Origin: Enterobacter cloacae
GTDB lineage: Bacteria; Pseudomonadota; Gammaproteobacteria; Enterobacterales; Enterobacteriaceae
Direction: 5' to 3'
Length of the DNA: 64,000 nucleotides
NCBI RefSeq assembly: GCF_013375935.1
Contig: NZ_CP056117.1
Location: 4,340,001-4,404,000 of the forward strand
The position numbers and the translations under genes were made by a program. Positions within the stretch are counted from its first letter, which is position 1. The number at the start of each line of letters is the position of its first letter. Under the pieces are notes generated by a model that did not search any database, was not told where the DNA came from, and saw nothing but the letters and a program-made list of their open reading frames with translations. This document shows, in pieces, positions 56,761-64,000 of this stretch.

Positions 56761-58045
56761 TGTACGGTCCGGGGACATGGTAGACAGGTGTTCGGGGACA
56801 TGGTGAACACTTTTTAACATCCTTTACCCATGGTGATCGACTTTTTCTTCAGGTCGATCACCCCCACTTTCGTGCTGTACCACCACACCTCGTAGCGGCC
56901 GTCTTCCTGCATCTCCTTCAGCCCGACCCGTTCTCCCCTGAACGCCTTGCCTGCGCTCAGACTTACCCCTTTCACGCTCAGCTTTCCGCTGATATCCACT
57001 TTCCTGACCATCACGCCCTCGTCGTATTCCGGGGGCGGTGTGTTGCCGCTGTACTGCCGTGCAGACGGCTTATATCGCGAGCCCGGTACCGCCATATCCA
57101 GCGCCTCATGCGGGCGTTCAAGGTTATAGACCGTCCGCCAGTGGTCGAAGGCGCGCTGCAGTTCGCCCTCGTTCGCGAACCACTTCCCCTGCAGCACCTC
57201 CGTCTTCAGGCTGCGGTGAAAACGCTCCAGCTTGCCCTGCGTCTGCGGATGATACGGCCGGGAGCGCCCCACCCGGATACCATGGCGCATCAGCCACAGC
57301 TCCAGCGCCGTCCAGGTACCGGTGGTGTCTCCCCACGGTGAGCCGTTATCCATCGTCATCCGGTCCGGCAGGCCGTAACGCTCAAACACGCTGACCAGCT
57401 GCTGCTGCACGGTCTCGCGCCGTTCATCGGTACAGTGCGCCAGGCACAGGGAAAAACGGGAGTGGTCGTCCAGCAGGGTGAGCGGATGGCAGCGGCCCCC
57501 GCCAAAGGAAAAGTGGCCCTTAAAATCCATCTGCCAGAGCCGGTTCGGCGCGTCATGTTCGAACCGCCCCGTGGCGGGAATGCCCGGTAAAGTGCCCGGC
57601 AGCAGGCCGTGACGGGCCATCAGGTTATGAACGGTGCTGAAGGCGGGCATATGGTGCCCCTGGTCTTCCAGCCAGCGCTTTATCTTGCGTGCGCCCCAGC
57701 GTTGATGGCGGCCATGGGCCATACGCAGCAGGGCAGTGATGTCGTCAGATGAGCGGTTCGGGGAATGGTGCGGTATGCGCGGGCGGTCCTGAAGGCCGGA
57801 GGCACCTTCCTCTCCCCAGCGGCGAAGCCACTTGTAGCCGGTCGCAGGTGAAATGCCAAAGTGACGGCAGAGGGAACGGATGTTCGCCCCGTCCTGCGAG
57901 GCGAACAAAACAAACTCGGTACGTAATGACATGGTATCTCTCGCATCCCAGGGCATAAGCGACTCCATAAACGGGTTCTTATGCCTTAGTTGTAAGTGTC
58001 TACCATGTCCCCGAACAAGTGTTCACTATGTCCCCGGACCGTACA
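56761..58045 (-). mobile_element. IS481-family insertion sequence, complete
   Basis: 1285 bp. The ends are matching inverted repeats beginning TGTACGGTCCGGGGACAT, each also carrying a second GGGGACATGGT unit about 16-17 bp inside, so transposase probably binds two sites per end. Directly flanking CCCAC on both sides (56756-56760 and 58046-58050) is the target duplication. One transposase gene fills most of the element. It lies between the convergent ybhB and hutH, inside a palindromic repeat, so it does not break a gene. Confidence 0.93.
56814..57956 (-). CDS. IS481-family transposase
   Basis: 380 residues from the ATG at 57956 (MPWDARDTMSLRTEFVLFASQ); a start 4 codons upstream is also possible. 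N-terminal helix-turn-helix (IRSLCRHFGISPATGYKWLRRW), a leucine-rich linker and the rve integrase core with the DDE triad: Asp in MDFKGHF, Asp in TMDNGSPWG and Glu in KLERFHRSLK. Intact reading frame and intact ends suggest recent activity. Confidence 0.94.
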   Translation of the reverse strand: MPWDARDTMSLRTEFVLFASQDGANIRSLCRHFGISPATGYKWLRRWGEEGASGLQDRPRIPHHSPNRSSDDITALLRMAHGRHQRWGARKIKRWLEDQGHHMPAFSTVHNLMARHGLLPGTLPGIPATGRFEHDAPNRLWQMDFKGHFSFGGGRCHPLTLLDDHSRFSLCLAHCTDERRETVQQQLVSVFERYGLPDRMTMDNGSPWGDTTGTWTALELWLMRHGIRVGRSRPYHPQTQGKLERFHRSLKTEVLQGKWFANEGELQRAFDHWRTVYNLERPHEALDMAVPGSRYKPSARQYSGNTPPPEYDEGVMVRKVDISGKLSVKGVSLSAGKAFRGERVGLKEMQEDGRYEVWWYSTKVGVIDLKKKSITMGKGC

Positions 58046-58106
58046 CCCACGGGGAGAGGGTGTTCAAGTCCCCTCGCCCCTTTGGGGAGAGGGTTAGGGT
58101 GAGGGG
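58046..58106. repeat. Dispersed CCCTCTCCC palindrome, right half plus a second copy
   Basis: After the target duplication comes GGGGAGAGGGTG (right arm of the split unit), then CCCCTCGCCCCTTTGGGGAG with AGGGTTAGGGTGAGGGG, another copy, ending just past hutH. Confidence 0.75.
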
Positions 58107-58111
58107 AAACA

Positions 58112-59632
58112 TCACAGCACCGGCGGCAGCAACCCCACCAGCCGTCCTTCGTCCAGAAGCTGCATCGCCTTATCAATATCCGGGGCAAAGAAGCGGTCGT
58201 CATCGTAGTGCGTAACGTGCTCGCGCAGCGCGTGACGCGCCTGCTCCAGCAGCGGGCTGGACGTCAGCCCTTCGCGCAGATCGATGCCCTGACACGCCGC
58301 CAGCCACTCTACCGCCAGCACGCCGCGGGTGTTGGCGGCCATCTCCCACAGGCGACGCCCGGCAGCCGGGGCCATCGAGACGTGATCCTCCTGGTTTGCG
58401 GAGGTGGGCAGGCTGTCCACGCTGTGCGGATGCGACAGCGCTTTGTTCTCGCTCGCCAGCGCCGCGGCGGTCACCTGGGCGATCATGAAGCCCGAGTTTA
58501 CGCCGCCGTTGCGCACCAGGAACGGCGGCAGCTGGGACATATGCTTATCCATCATCAGCGCAATGCGGCGCTCGGACAGCGCGCCCACTTCGGCAACCGC
58601 CAGCGCAATATTATCCGCCGCCATCGCCACGGGTTCGGCGTGGAAGTTGCCCCCGGACACCACCTCGTTTTCCTGCGCAAACACCAGCGGGTTATCGGAC
58701 ACCGCATTGGCTTCCACCAGCAGCACCTCTGCCGCCTGACGAAGCTGCGTCAGGCACGCGCCCATCACCTGCGGCTGACAGCGCAGGGAATACGGATCCT
58801 GCACCTTCTCACAGTTGTGGTGTGAATCGGCAATGGCGCTGGTGTCGGTGAGCAGATGACGGTACATCGCGGCGGCATCAATCTGGCCGCGCTGGCCGCG
58901 CACCTCGTGAATACGCGCGTCGAACGGCCGACGCGAGCCGAGCACCGCCTCGGTGGTCAGCGCGCCGCAGACCACCGCCGACGCAAACAGATCTTCCGCT
59001 TCAAACAGGCCGCGCAGCGCGAAAGCCGTCGATGCCTGAGTGCCGTTGAGCAGTGCCAGCCCCTCTTTTGCCGCGAGGGTGACTGGCGCCAGCCCGGCTT
59101 TCTTCAGCGCCTCTCTGGCAGGCAGCCACTCCCCCTGCCAGCGGGCCTGGCCCTCGCCCAGCAGCAGCAGGGACATATGCGCCAGCGGCGCCAGATCGCC
59201 CGATGCACCGACGGAGCCTTTTGCCGGGATCCACGGATAAACTTCTGCATTAACCAGCGCCATCAGCGCCTGGATCACGCTCAGACGAATGCCGGAAAAA
59301 CCGCGCGCCAGGCTGTTGATTTTCAACACCATCATCAGGCGGACAATGTCGTCGTCCAGCGGCTGGCCAACGCCCGCCGCGTGCGACAGCACCAGCGAAC
59401 GCTGTAAATTCTCCAGATCGTGCGTGGCAATGCGGGTCTGGGCCAGCAGGCCAAAACCGGTGTTGATGCCGTAAGCGGTGCGCCCTTCAGCCACGATGGC
59501 CTCGACGCACGCCACGCTGTCGTTAATCGCACGGTGGGCGCTTTCATCAAGCGTGAGCGTGACCGGCTGGCGCCAGACGCGACGTAGCTGTTTGAGCGTC
59601 AGCGAGCCGGGAGTAACAGTTAAGGCGTTCAT
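58112..59632 (-). CDS. hutH: Histidine ammonia-lyase HutH
   Basis: 506 residues. Contains the Ala143-Ser144-Gly145 triad ([15 protein letters not shown]) that cyclises to the MIO cofactor, and the conserved YGINTGFG and [14 protein letters not shown]... motifs. Splits histidine to urocanate and ammonia, the first step of histidine use. Downstream of hutU with a 4-bp overlap. E. coli K-12 lacks hut, so this marks a Klebsiella/Salmonella/Enterobacter-type chromosome. Confidence 0.97.
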   Translation of the reverse strand: MNALTVTPGSLTLKQLRRVWRQPVTLTLDESAHRAINDSVACVEAIVAEGRTAYGINTGFGLLAQTRIATHDLENLQRSLVLSHAAGVGQPLDDDIVRLMMVLKINSLARGFSGIRLSVIQALMALVNAEVYPWIPAKGSVGASGDLAPLAHMSLLLLGEGQARWQGEWLPAREALKKAGLAPVTLAAKEGLALLNGTQASTAFALRGLFEAEDLFASAVVCGALTTEAVLGSRRPFDARIHEVRGQRGQIDAAAMYRHLLTDTSAIADSHHNCEKVQDPYSLRCQPQVMGACLTQLRQAAEVLLVEANAVSDNPLVFAQENEVVSGGNFHAEPVAMAADNIALAVAEVGALSERRIALMMDKHMSQLPPFLVRNGGVNSGFMIAQVTAAALASENKALSHPHSVDSLPTSANQEDHVSMAPAAGRRLWEMAANTRGVLAVEWLAACQGIDLREGLTSSPLLEQARHALREHVTHYDDDRFFAPDIDKAMQLLDEGRLVGLLPPVL

Positions 59633-61317
59633 GCAGGCTTTCCTTCTGTGGCGGTAATCATCGGCAGGTTCAGCCCCTGCTCTCTGGCACAGTCAATGGC
59701 AATCTCGTAACCCGCATCCGCATGGCGCATTACGCCCGTCGCCGGGTCGTTGTGCAGCACGCGGGCAATGCGCGCGGCGGCTTCATCCGTTCCGTCACAG
59801 ACGATGACCATCCCGGAGTGCTGGGAGAAGCCCATCCCGACGCCGCCGCCGTGGTGGAGAGACACCCAGGTTGCGCCGCTAGCGGTATTGAGTAGGGCAT
59901 TCAGCAGCGGCCAGTCGGAGACCGCATCGGAGCCGTCGCGCATGGCTTCGGTTTCACGGTTCGGGCTGGCGACGGAGCCAGAGTCCAGGTGGTCGCGACC
60001 AATCACGATCGGCGCGGAGACTTCGCCGCTGCGCACCATTTCGTTAAAGGCCAGGCCGAGCTTTTGCCGCCACTCCAGCCCTACCCAGCAGATGCGCGCC
60101 GGTAAGCCCTGGAAGCTGATGCGTTCGCGGGCCATGTCCAGCCAGCGGTGCAGATGCTCGTCGTCGGCGACAATCTCCTTCACTTTAGCGTCGGTTTTAT
60201 AGATATCCTCCGGATCGCCGGACAGGGCAACCCAGCGGAACGGCCCTATGCCGCGGCAGAACAGCGGACGAATATAGGCAGGCACGAAGCCGGGGAAGTC
60301 AAAGGCATTGCTGACGCCCATCTCTTTTGCCATCTGGCGGATGTTGTTGCCGTAATCAAAGACCGGAATGCCCATCCTGCTGAAGGCGAGCATCGCGGAT
60401 ACGTGTTCCGCCATCGAACGCTTGGCCGCCAGCACCGTGCCCTCCGGATCGGAATCCGCTTTTTGCTGGTACGTTTCCCAGCTCCAGCCTTTAGGCAGAT
60501 AGCCGTGCAGCGGATCGTGGGCGCTGGTCTGGTCGGTAACGAGATCCGGGCGCACGCCGCGCGCCACCAGCTCCGGCAGAATATCCGCCGCGTTGCCGCA
60601 CAGGACAACCGACACCGCTTTGCCTTCGGCGGTGTAGCGCTTAATTCGCGCCAGGGCGTCGTCAAGGTCGGTGGCCTGCTCGTCCACGTAGCGTGTGCGC
60701 AGACGGAAGTCGATGCGGCTCTGCTGGCATTCGATGTTCAGCGAGCAGGCTCCCGCCAGCGTTGCGGCCAGCGGCTGCGCGCCGCCCATGCCGCCCAGAC
60801 CGGCGGTGAGCACCCAGCGGCCCTTCAGCGAGCCGCTATAGTGCTGGCGGCCTGCCTCCACGAAGGTTTCGTAGGTGCCCTGCACGATGCCCTGGCTGCC
60901 AATGTAGATCCAGCTGCCGGCGGTCATCTGGCCGTACATTGCCAGCCCTTTAGCGTCCAGCTCGTTAAAGTGCTCCCACGTCGCCCAGTGCGGCACCAGG
61001 TTGGAGTTGGCAATCAGCACGCGGGGCGCATTTTTGTGGGTTTTGAATACGCCGACCGGCTTGCCGGACTGCACCAGCAGGGTTTCGTCGTTTTCCAGAT
61101 TCGTTAAAGACTCAACAATGGCGTCATAGCACGCCCAGTTGCGCGCGGCGCGGCCAATGCCGCCGTAAACCACCAGCTCGTGGGGGTTTTCTGCCACCTC
61201 AGGATCGAGGTTGTTCATCAACATGCGCAGCGGCGCTTCGGTGAGCCAGCTTTTTGCAGTGAGGGTGGTGCCGCGCGCGGCGCGGACATCCTGCTTGCGG
61301 TATTTATCTGACGACAT
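59629..61317 (-). CDS. hutU: Urocanate hydratase HutU
   Basis: 562 residues; ATG at 61317 ([16 protein letters not shown]), the upstream 20 codons being leader. NAD-dependent urocanase: the NAD-binding [17 protein letters not shown] and the conserved [18 protein letters not shown] and [16 protein letters not shown]. Converts urocanate to imidazolonepropionate. First gene of the hutUH operon, with a HutC-type operator in its promoter. Confidence 0.97.
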   Translation of the reverse strand: MSSDKYRKQDVRAARGTTLTAKSWLTEAPLRMLMNNLDPEVAENPHELVVYGGIGRAARNWACYDAIVESLTNLENDETLLVQSGKPVGVFKTHKNAPRVLIANSNLVPHWATWEHFNELDAKGLAMYGQMTAGSWIYIGSQGIVQGTYETFVEAGRQHYSGSLKGRWVLTAGLGGMGGAQPLAATLAGACSLNIECQQSRIDFRLRTRYVDEQATDLDDALARIKRYTAEGKAVSVVLCGNAADILPELVARGVRPDLVTDQTSAHDPLHGYLPKGWSWETYQQKADSDPEGTVLAAKRSMAEHVSAMLAFSRMGIPVFDYGNNIRQMAKEMGVSNAFDFPGFVPAYIRPLFCRGIGPFRWVALSGDPEDIYKTDAKVKEIVADDEHLHRWLDMARERISFQGLPARICWVGLEWRQKLGLAFNEMVRSGEVSAPIVIGRDHLDSGSVASPNRETEAMRDGSDAVSDWPLLNALLNTASGATWVSLHHGGGVGMGFSQHSGMVIVCDGTDEAAARIARVLHNDPATGVMRHADAGYEIAIDCAREQGLNLPMITATEGKPA

Positions 61318-61352
61318 TGTGTGTTCCTTATAAGGGACAGGTGATGCATTTA

Positions 61353-61381
61353 GATATACTTGTATAGACAAGCACACACAA
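61353..61381 (-). promoter_or_regulatory. hutUH promoter with HutC operator in the spacer
   Basis: On the minus strand TTGTGT (61376-61381), a 17-bp spacer and TATATC (61353-61358) form a sigma-70 promoter. The palindrome CTTGTATAGACAAG (plus strand 61359-61372) fills most of the spacer and resembles the CTTGTATGTACAAG HutC site of Pseudomonas, so HutC would block polymerase until urocanate is present. Confidence 0.78.
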
Positions 61382-61444
61382 GGCCGGATTTAACAGAAAA
61401 GATACAATTTTGCTATATTGCGTTAGCGATCACGCTTATCGATC

Positions 61445-62179
61445 TTATGACATAAAGTGGCCCTGCAGCCGGTAGCGATTCCCCGGGAACAGCAGCTTCG
61501 CGTGCGACACAATTTGCGAGGATGACCAGGTACGGCGGCGGATCAGCAGGCAGGGATCGTGCTCTTTAATGCGCAACAGCTCGCATTCCTGCGGCGTGGC
61601 GCGCACTGCCTCCACAATATGCTCCCCTTCCGTCAGCGGGGCGACGAGGGAGAGATACGCATGCGGCGTCGTTTGCGTGTAGTCCTGGTTAAGATAGTCC
61701 GGGATCAGCCCGGCGTTAACGCAGCGATCTTCAATTTGTACCGGAACGTCGTTCTCATAGTGCACCATCACCGAATGGAAGATGCGCGTGCCCTCCTTCA
61801 CGTTCAGCTCAGCGGCCTGCCCGGCGCTGGCCTGCGTCTCCTCAAGCACCAGCACTTCGCAATGGTGCTGATGATGACGGGAGGTAATTTCATCGGCAAT
61901 GCTGCGGATTTCAAACAGCGCCGATTGTCCTTTTGGCTCGGCAACAAAGGTTCCGACACCCTGCAAACGCACCAGCAGCCCTTCATCGGTAAGTTCGCGC
62001 AGCGCACGGTTGATGGTCATGCGGCTAAAGCCAAACTGCGCCACCAGCTCGGCTTCTGACGGAATGCGGTCGTGCGGACGCCAGACGCCCGCGGCGATTT
62101 TTTCACTGATCGCCTTTTTCACCTTTTCATAAAAAGGTGCGGGCGGGCTGGCCGGTTGCTGCGGTGAGCGTGAAAACAT
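61445..62179 (-). CDS. hutC: Histidine utilisation repressor HutC
   Basis: 244 residues, GntR family, HutC subfamily. N-terminal winged helix (RIPSEAELVAQFGFSRMTINRALRELTDEGLLVRLQGVGTFV begins near residue 40; shown in parts: SEAELVAQFGFSRMTINRAL), then the UTRA ligand domain that binds urocanate (ending RYRLQGHFMS). Represses the hut promoters until urocanate accumulates. Part of the hutIGC operon. Confidence 0.95.
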   Translation of the reverse strand: MFSRSPQQPASPPAPFYEKVKKAISEKIAAGVWRPHDRIPSEAELVAQFGFSRMTINRALRELTDEGLLVRLQGVGTFVAEPKGQSALFEIRSIADEITSRHHQHHCEVLVLEETQASAGQAAELNVKEGTRIFHSVMVHYENDVPVQIEDRCVNAGLIPDYLNQDYTQTTPHAYLSLVAPLTEGEHIVEAVRATPQECELLRIKEHDPCLLIRRRTWSSSQIVSHAKLLFPGNRYRLQGHFMS

Positions 62180-62198
62180 GCTGACTCCTGTAATGTTG

Positions 62199-63137
62199 TT
62201 ATGCCCACCAGTGAGCTATTTGCCAGGCCAGTCGGGCGGCTAGCTTCGCGCCCTGACCGTCCCGATCGTAGTGCGGGTTAAATTCCACGAGATCTGCCGC
62301 CTGTAGTTTACCGCTTCGGCAGATACGCTCAATCACCGGCAAGAGATCCAGGGCCGGAACCCCCAGCGCCGCAGGGGCCGACACGGCGGGCATTTCTGCG
62401 CCGGGCAGCACATCGAGATCGATAGTGAGATAAACCCGGTCTGCCCCCGCGAGCACGCGGTCCAGGGAGGATAACGCATCGCGGCGAAAATGCAGATCTT
62501 CCACCAGCGTTACGTTTAGCCGCTCGGCTTCATCCCACAGCGCCTGCGTATTCGCCGCACGGCTTACGCCCAGGCAGGCGTAGTGAAACTCGCGCGATTG
62601 GGACGCGCAATAGTGCGCCAGCTGGCGGAACGGCGTGCCGGATGTCGCCCGATCAGCCTTGCGTAAATCCAGGTGCGCATCAAGGTTGATCGTCGCAACG
62701 CGTTCAGTGGCGAAGGCATCAAGCACGCCGCGCCCGTGCGCCCAGGCGGTTTCATGTCCGCCGCCGAAAATCAGGGTTCGCATCCCGGACTGCTGGCACG
62801 CGGTTACCGCATCGCTCAGCGCCCGCTGTGCCGCCTCCAGGGCGTTGCCTTCAACATAAACAGAGCCCATATCCACCAGCCGCGCGTGTCCCTGATGGCT
62901 TGCCATATTCGCCAGCGCGCCGCGCAGCACGTCTGGGGCCTGCGCGGCTCCGGGCCTGCCCTGGTTACGCTTTACCCCTTCATCACACTCAAAGCCCATC
63001 AGGGCGATGCCTGACGGCTCGGGGGAGAAGCGTTCACGCTGCCGTATCGTCTGGAAAAGGCGCTTTGCGGTGCTGGACTCGGCGCTGTCGTCACGCCCCT
63101 GCCAGACCTGCGGAGAAACGGGATGCCACAGCTTCAT
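62199..63137 (-). CDS. hutG: Formimidoylglutamase HutG
   Basis: 312 residues. Ureohydrolase (arginase) family with the binuclear Mn ligands in [23 protein letters not shown] and TIDLDVLPG. Hydrolyses formimidoylglutamate to glutamate and formamide, the last step of the pathway. Its start overlaps the hutI stop by 4 bp and hutC follows 19 bp later. Confidence 0.96.
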   Translation of the reverse strand: MKLWHPVSPQVWQGRDDSAESSTAKRLFQTIRQRERFSPEPSGIALMGFECDEGVKRNQGRPGAAQAPDVLRGALANMASHQGHARLVDMGSVYVEGNALEAAQRALSDAVTACQQSGMRTLIFGGGHETAWAHGRGVLDAFATERVATINLDAHLDLRKADRATSGTPFRQLAHYCASQSREFHYACLGVSRAANTQALWDEAERLNVTLVEDLHFRRDALSSLDRVLAGADRVYLTIDLDVLPGAEMPAVSAPAALGVPALDLLPVIERICRSGKLQAADLVEFNPHYDRDGQGAKLAARLAWQIAHWWA

Positions 63138-64000
63138 GCTATCTGCCCCCTAAATACGCGATGATATAAGGGATTACGCCCCGGCTCGTAAACCATCTCA
63201 ACCGGATGATTGGCCTCCCAGACGACAAAGTCGGCCACGTAGCCCGCCTTCAACTGCCCGTGCGTCGCGCCGCGCCCCAGCGCCTGCGCGGCATGGCGCG
63301 TCACGCCTGCCCAGGCTTCTTCCGGCGTCAGGCCAAACTGGACGCAGGCCATATTCATCGCCAGATGCAGGCTGGCAAACGGGCTGGTGCCCGGATTGTA
63401 ATCGGTGGCTACGGCCATCGGCACGCCCTGTTTTCTGAGCTGCTCCACCGGGGGACGCTGACGCTCCTGAAGAAAGTAGAACGCCCCCGGGAGTAATACG
63501 GCGACCGTGCCGCCGTGCGCCATCGCCTGGATCCCCGCCTCATCAAGGTACTCAATATGATCCGCGGAAAGCCCCCTGTAGCGGCTGACCAGCGCCGCAC
63601 CGCCCAGGCTGGAGAGCTGCTCTACGTGCCCTTTTACCGGGATACCGAGCGCGGCGGCGGCCCGGAACAGGCGTTCGGTTTGTGCCGGGGTAAAGCCCAC
63701 GTTTTCACAAAACACGTCCACCGCTTCAAACAGTTCTTTTTGCCAAAGCGCGGGGACGATCTCCTCACAGACCAGCGTCATATACGCGTCCGGATCCTGC
63801 CGGTACTCCGCAGGGACGGCGTGCGCCGCCAGCAGCGTCGGGCTGATGTCCACCAGGTTGTTCAGGCCGAGCTGGCGCGTAACCAGCAGCATTTTCTCTT
63901 CGGTATCGGCATTGAGCCCGTATCCCGATTTGATTTCAACGGTGGTTACCCCTTCGTTCATCAGGCGCCGGAGACGCTGCTGCGCCAGAGCCAGCAGGGT
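63134..64000 (-). CDS. hutI: Imidazolonepropionase HutI, 3' part
   Basis: Partial: about 288 C-terminal codons, of roughly 406 in the family; the start lies beyond the right edge (the open frame continues to 64000, so the ATG at 63961 is internal). Amidohydrolase with metal and substrate residues in [11 protein letters not shown] (His), [12 protein letters not shown] (His) and [11 protein letters not shown] (Asp). Opens the imidazolone ring to give formimidoylglutamate. First gene of the leftward hutIGC operon. Confidence 0.93.
   Translation of the reverse strand, partial: TLLALAQQRLRRLMNEGVTTVEIKSGYGLNADTEEKMLLVTRQLGLNNLVDISPTLLAAHAVPAEYRQDPDAYMTLVCEEIVPALWQKELFEAVDVFCENVGFTPAQTERLFRAAAALGIPVKGHVEQLSSLGGAALVSRYRGLSADHIEYLDEAGIQAMAHGGTVAVLLPGAFYFLQERQRPPVEQLRKQGVPMAVATDYNPGTSPFASLHLAMNMACVQFGLTPEEAWAGVTRHAAQALGRGATHGQLKAGYVADFVVWEANHPVEMVYEPGRNPLYHRVFRGQIA

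Overview
The window is chromosomal DNA from a member of the Enterobacteriaceae, most probably Enterobacter or a close relative such as Lelliottia or Leclercia. From about 13.4 to 56.7 kb the gene order follows the E. coli K-12 bio-to-ybiR segment (bioA/BFCD, uvrB, ybhK, moaABCDE, ybhL, ybhN-clsB-ybhP, ybhQ, ybhRSFG-cecR, rhlE, dinG, ybiB, ybiJ, ybiI, mcbA, rlmF, ybiO, glnQPH, dps, rhtA, ompX, opgE, mntS, mntR, ybiR). Two things differ from E. coli: a hut (histidine utilisation) cluster sits beside bio, the gal-hut-bio arrangement known from Klebsiella and Salmonella, and several accessory genes are present. I saw no rRNA, tRNA, CRISPR array or prophage.

Layout. (a) 1-3.7 kb is a strongly AT-rich accessory block. 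It holds the 5' part of a trimeric autotransporter adhesin with an ESPR signal, a degenerate LuxR-type regulator, an EAL-domain (c-di-GMP phosphodiesterase family) protein, and a divergent pair made of a ToxR/CadC/MarT-like membrane regulator and a FidL-like membrane protein. (b) 4.0-9.4 kb has an aldo/keto reductase and a tripartite drug-efflux operon (EmrA-like, EmrB-like, outer-membrane factor). (c) 9.5-23.3 kb is core: manganese control (ybiR, mntR, mntS), opgE, ompX, rhtA, dps, glnHPQ, ybiO, rlmF, mcbA, ybiI, ybiJ. (d) 23.3-33.5 kb: a chaperone-usher fimbrial operon (24.5-29.9 kb) lies between dinG and ybiB, which are neighbours in E. coli; its chaperone gene carries a frameshift. (e) 33.7-43.7 kb: CecR-controlled ybhGFSR exporter, ybhQ, ybhP-clsB-ybhN, ybhL. 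(f) 43.7-56.7 kb: moaA-E behind a Moco riboswitch, ybhK, uvrB behind a LexA box, an orphan UrtE/LivF-like ATPase, and the biotin genes around a BirA operator. (g) 56.76-58.05 kb: an IS481-family element with near-perfect ends and a 5-bp target duplication. (h) 58.1-64.0 kb: hutH, hutU, hutC, hutG and a partial hutI.

How the genes work together. The first block looks like a self-contained adhesion switch: membrane sensor pair, c-di-GMP enzyme and DNA-binding regulator next to a surface adhesin. It resembles the Salmonella MarT-FidL-MisL arrangement, with a trimeric adhesin in place of MisL. Core operons carry recognisable control sites: NtrC sites and a sigma-54 promoter for glnHPQ, an MntR box for mntS, a CecR palindrome, LexA boxes for dinG and uvrB, a BirA operator for bio, and a HutC-type palindrome inside the hutUH promoter.

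The best leads are the adhesin-regulator block, the fimbrial insertion between dinG and ybiB with its broken chaperone, the OpgE change of the metal-binding DHG motif to DRG, the orphan ABC ATPase with a degraded signature motif beside a cluster of DnaA-box-like sequences, and the IS481 element sitting in the loop of a dispersed palindromic repeat. Gene identities rest on recognising protein sequences from memory; no database search was run.
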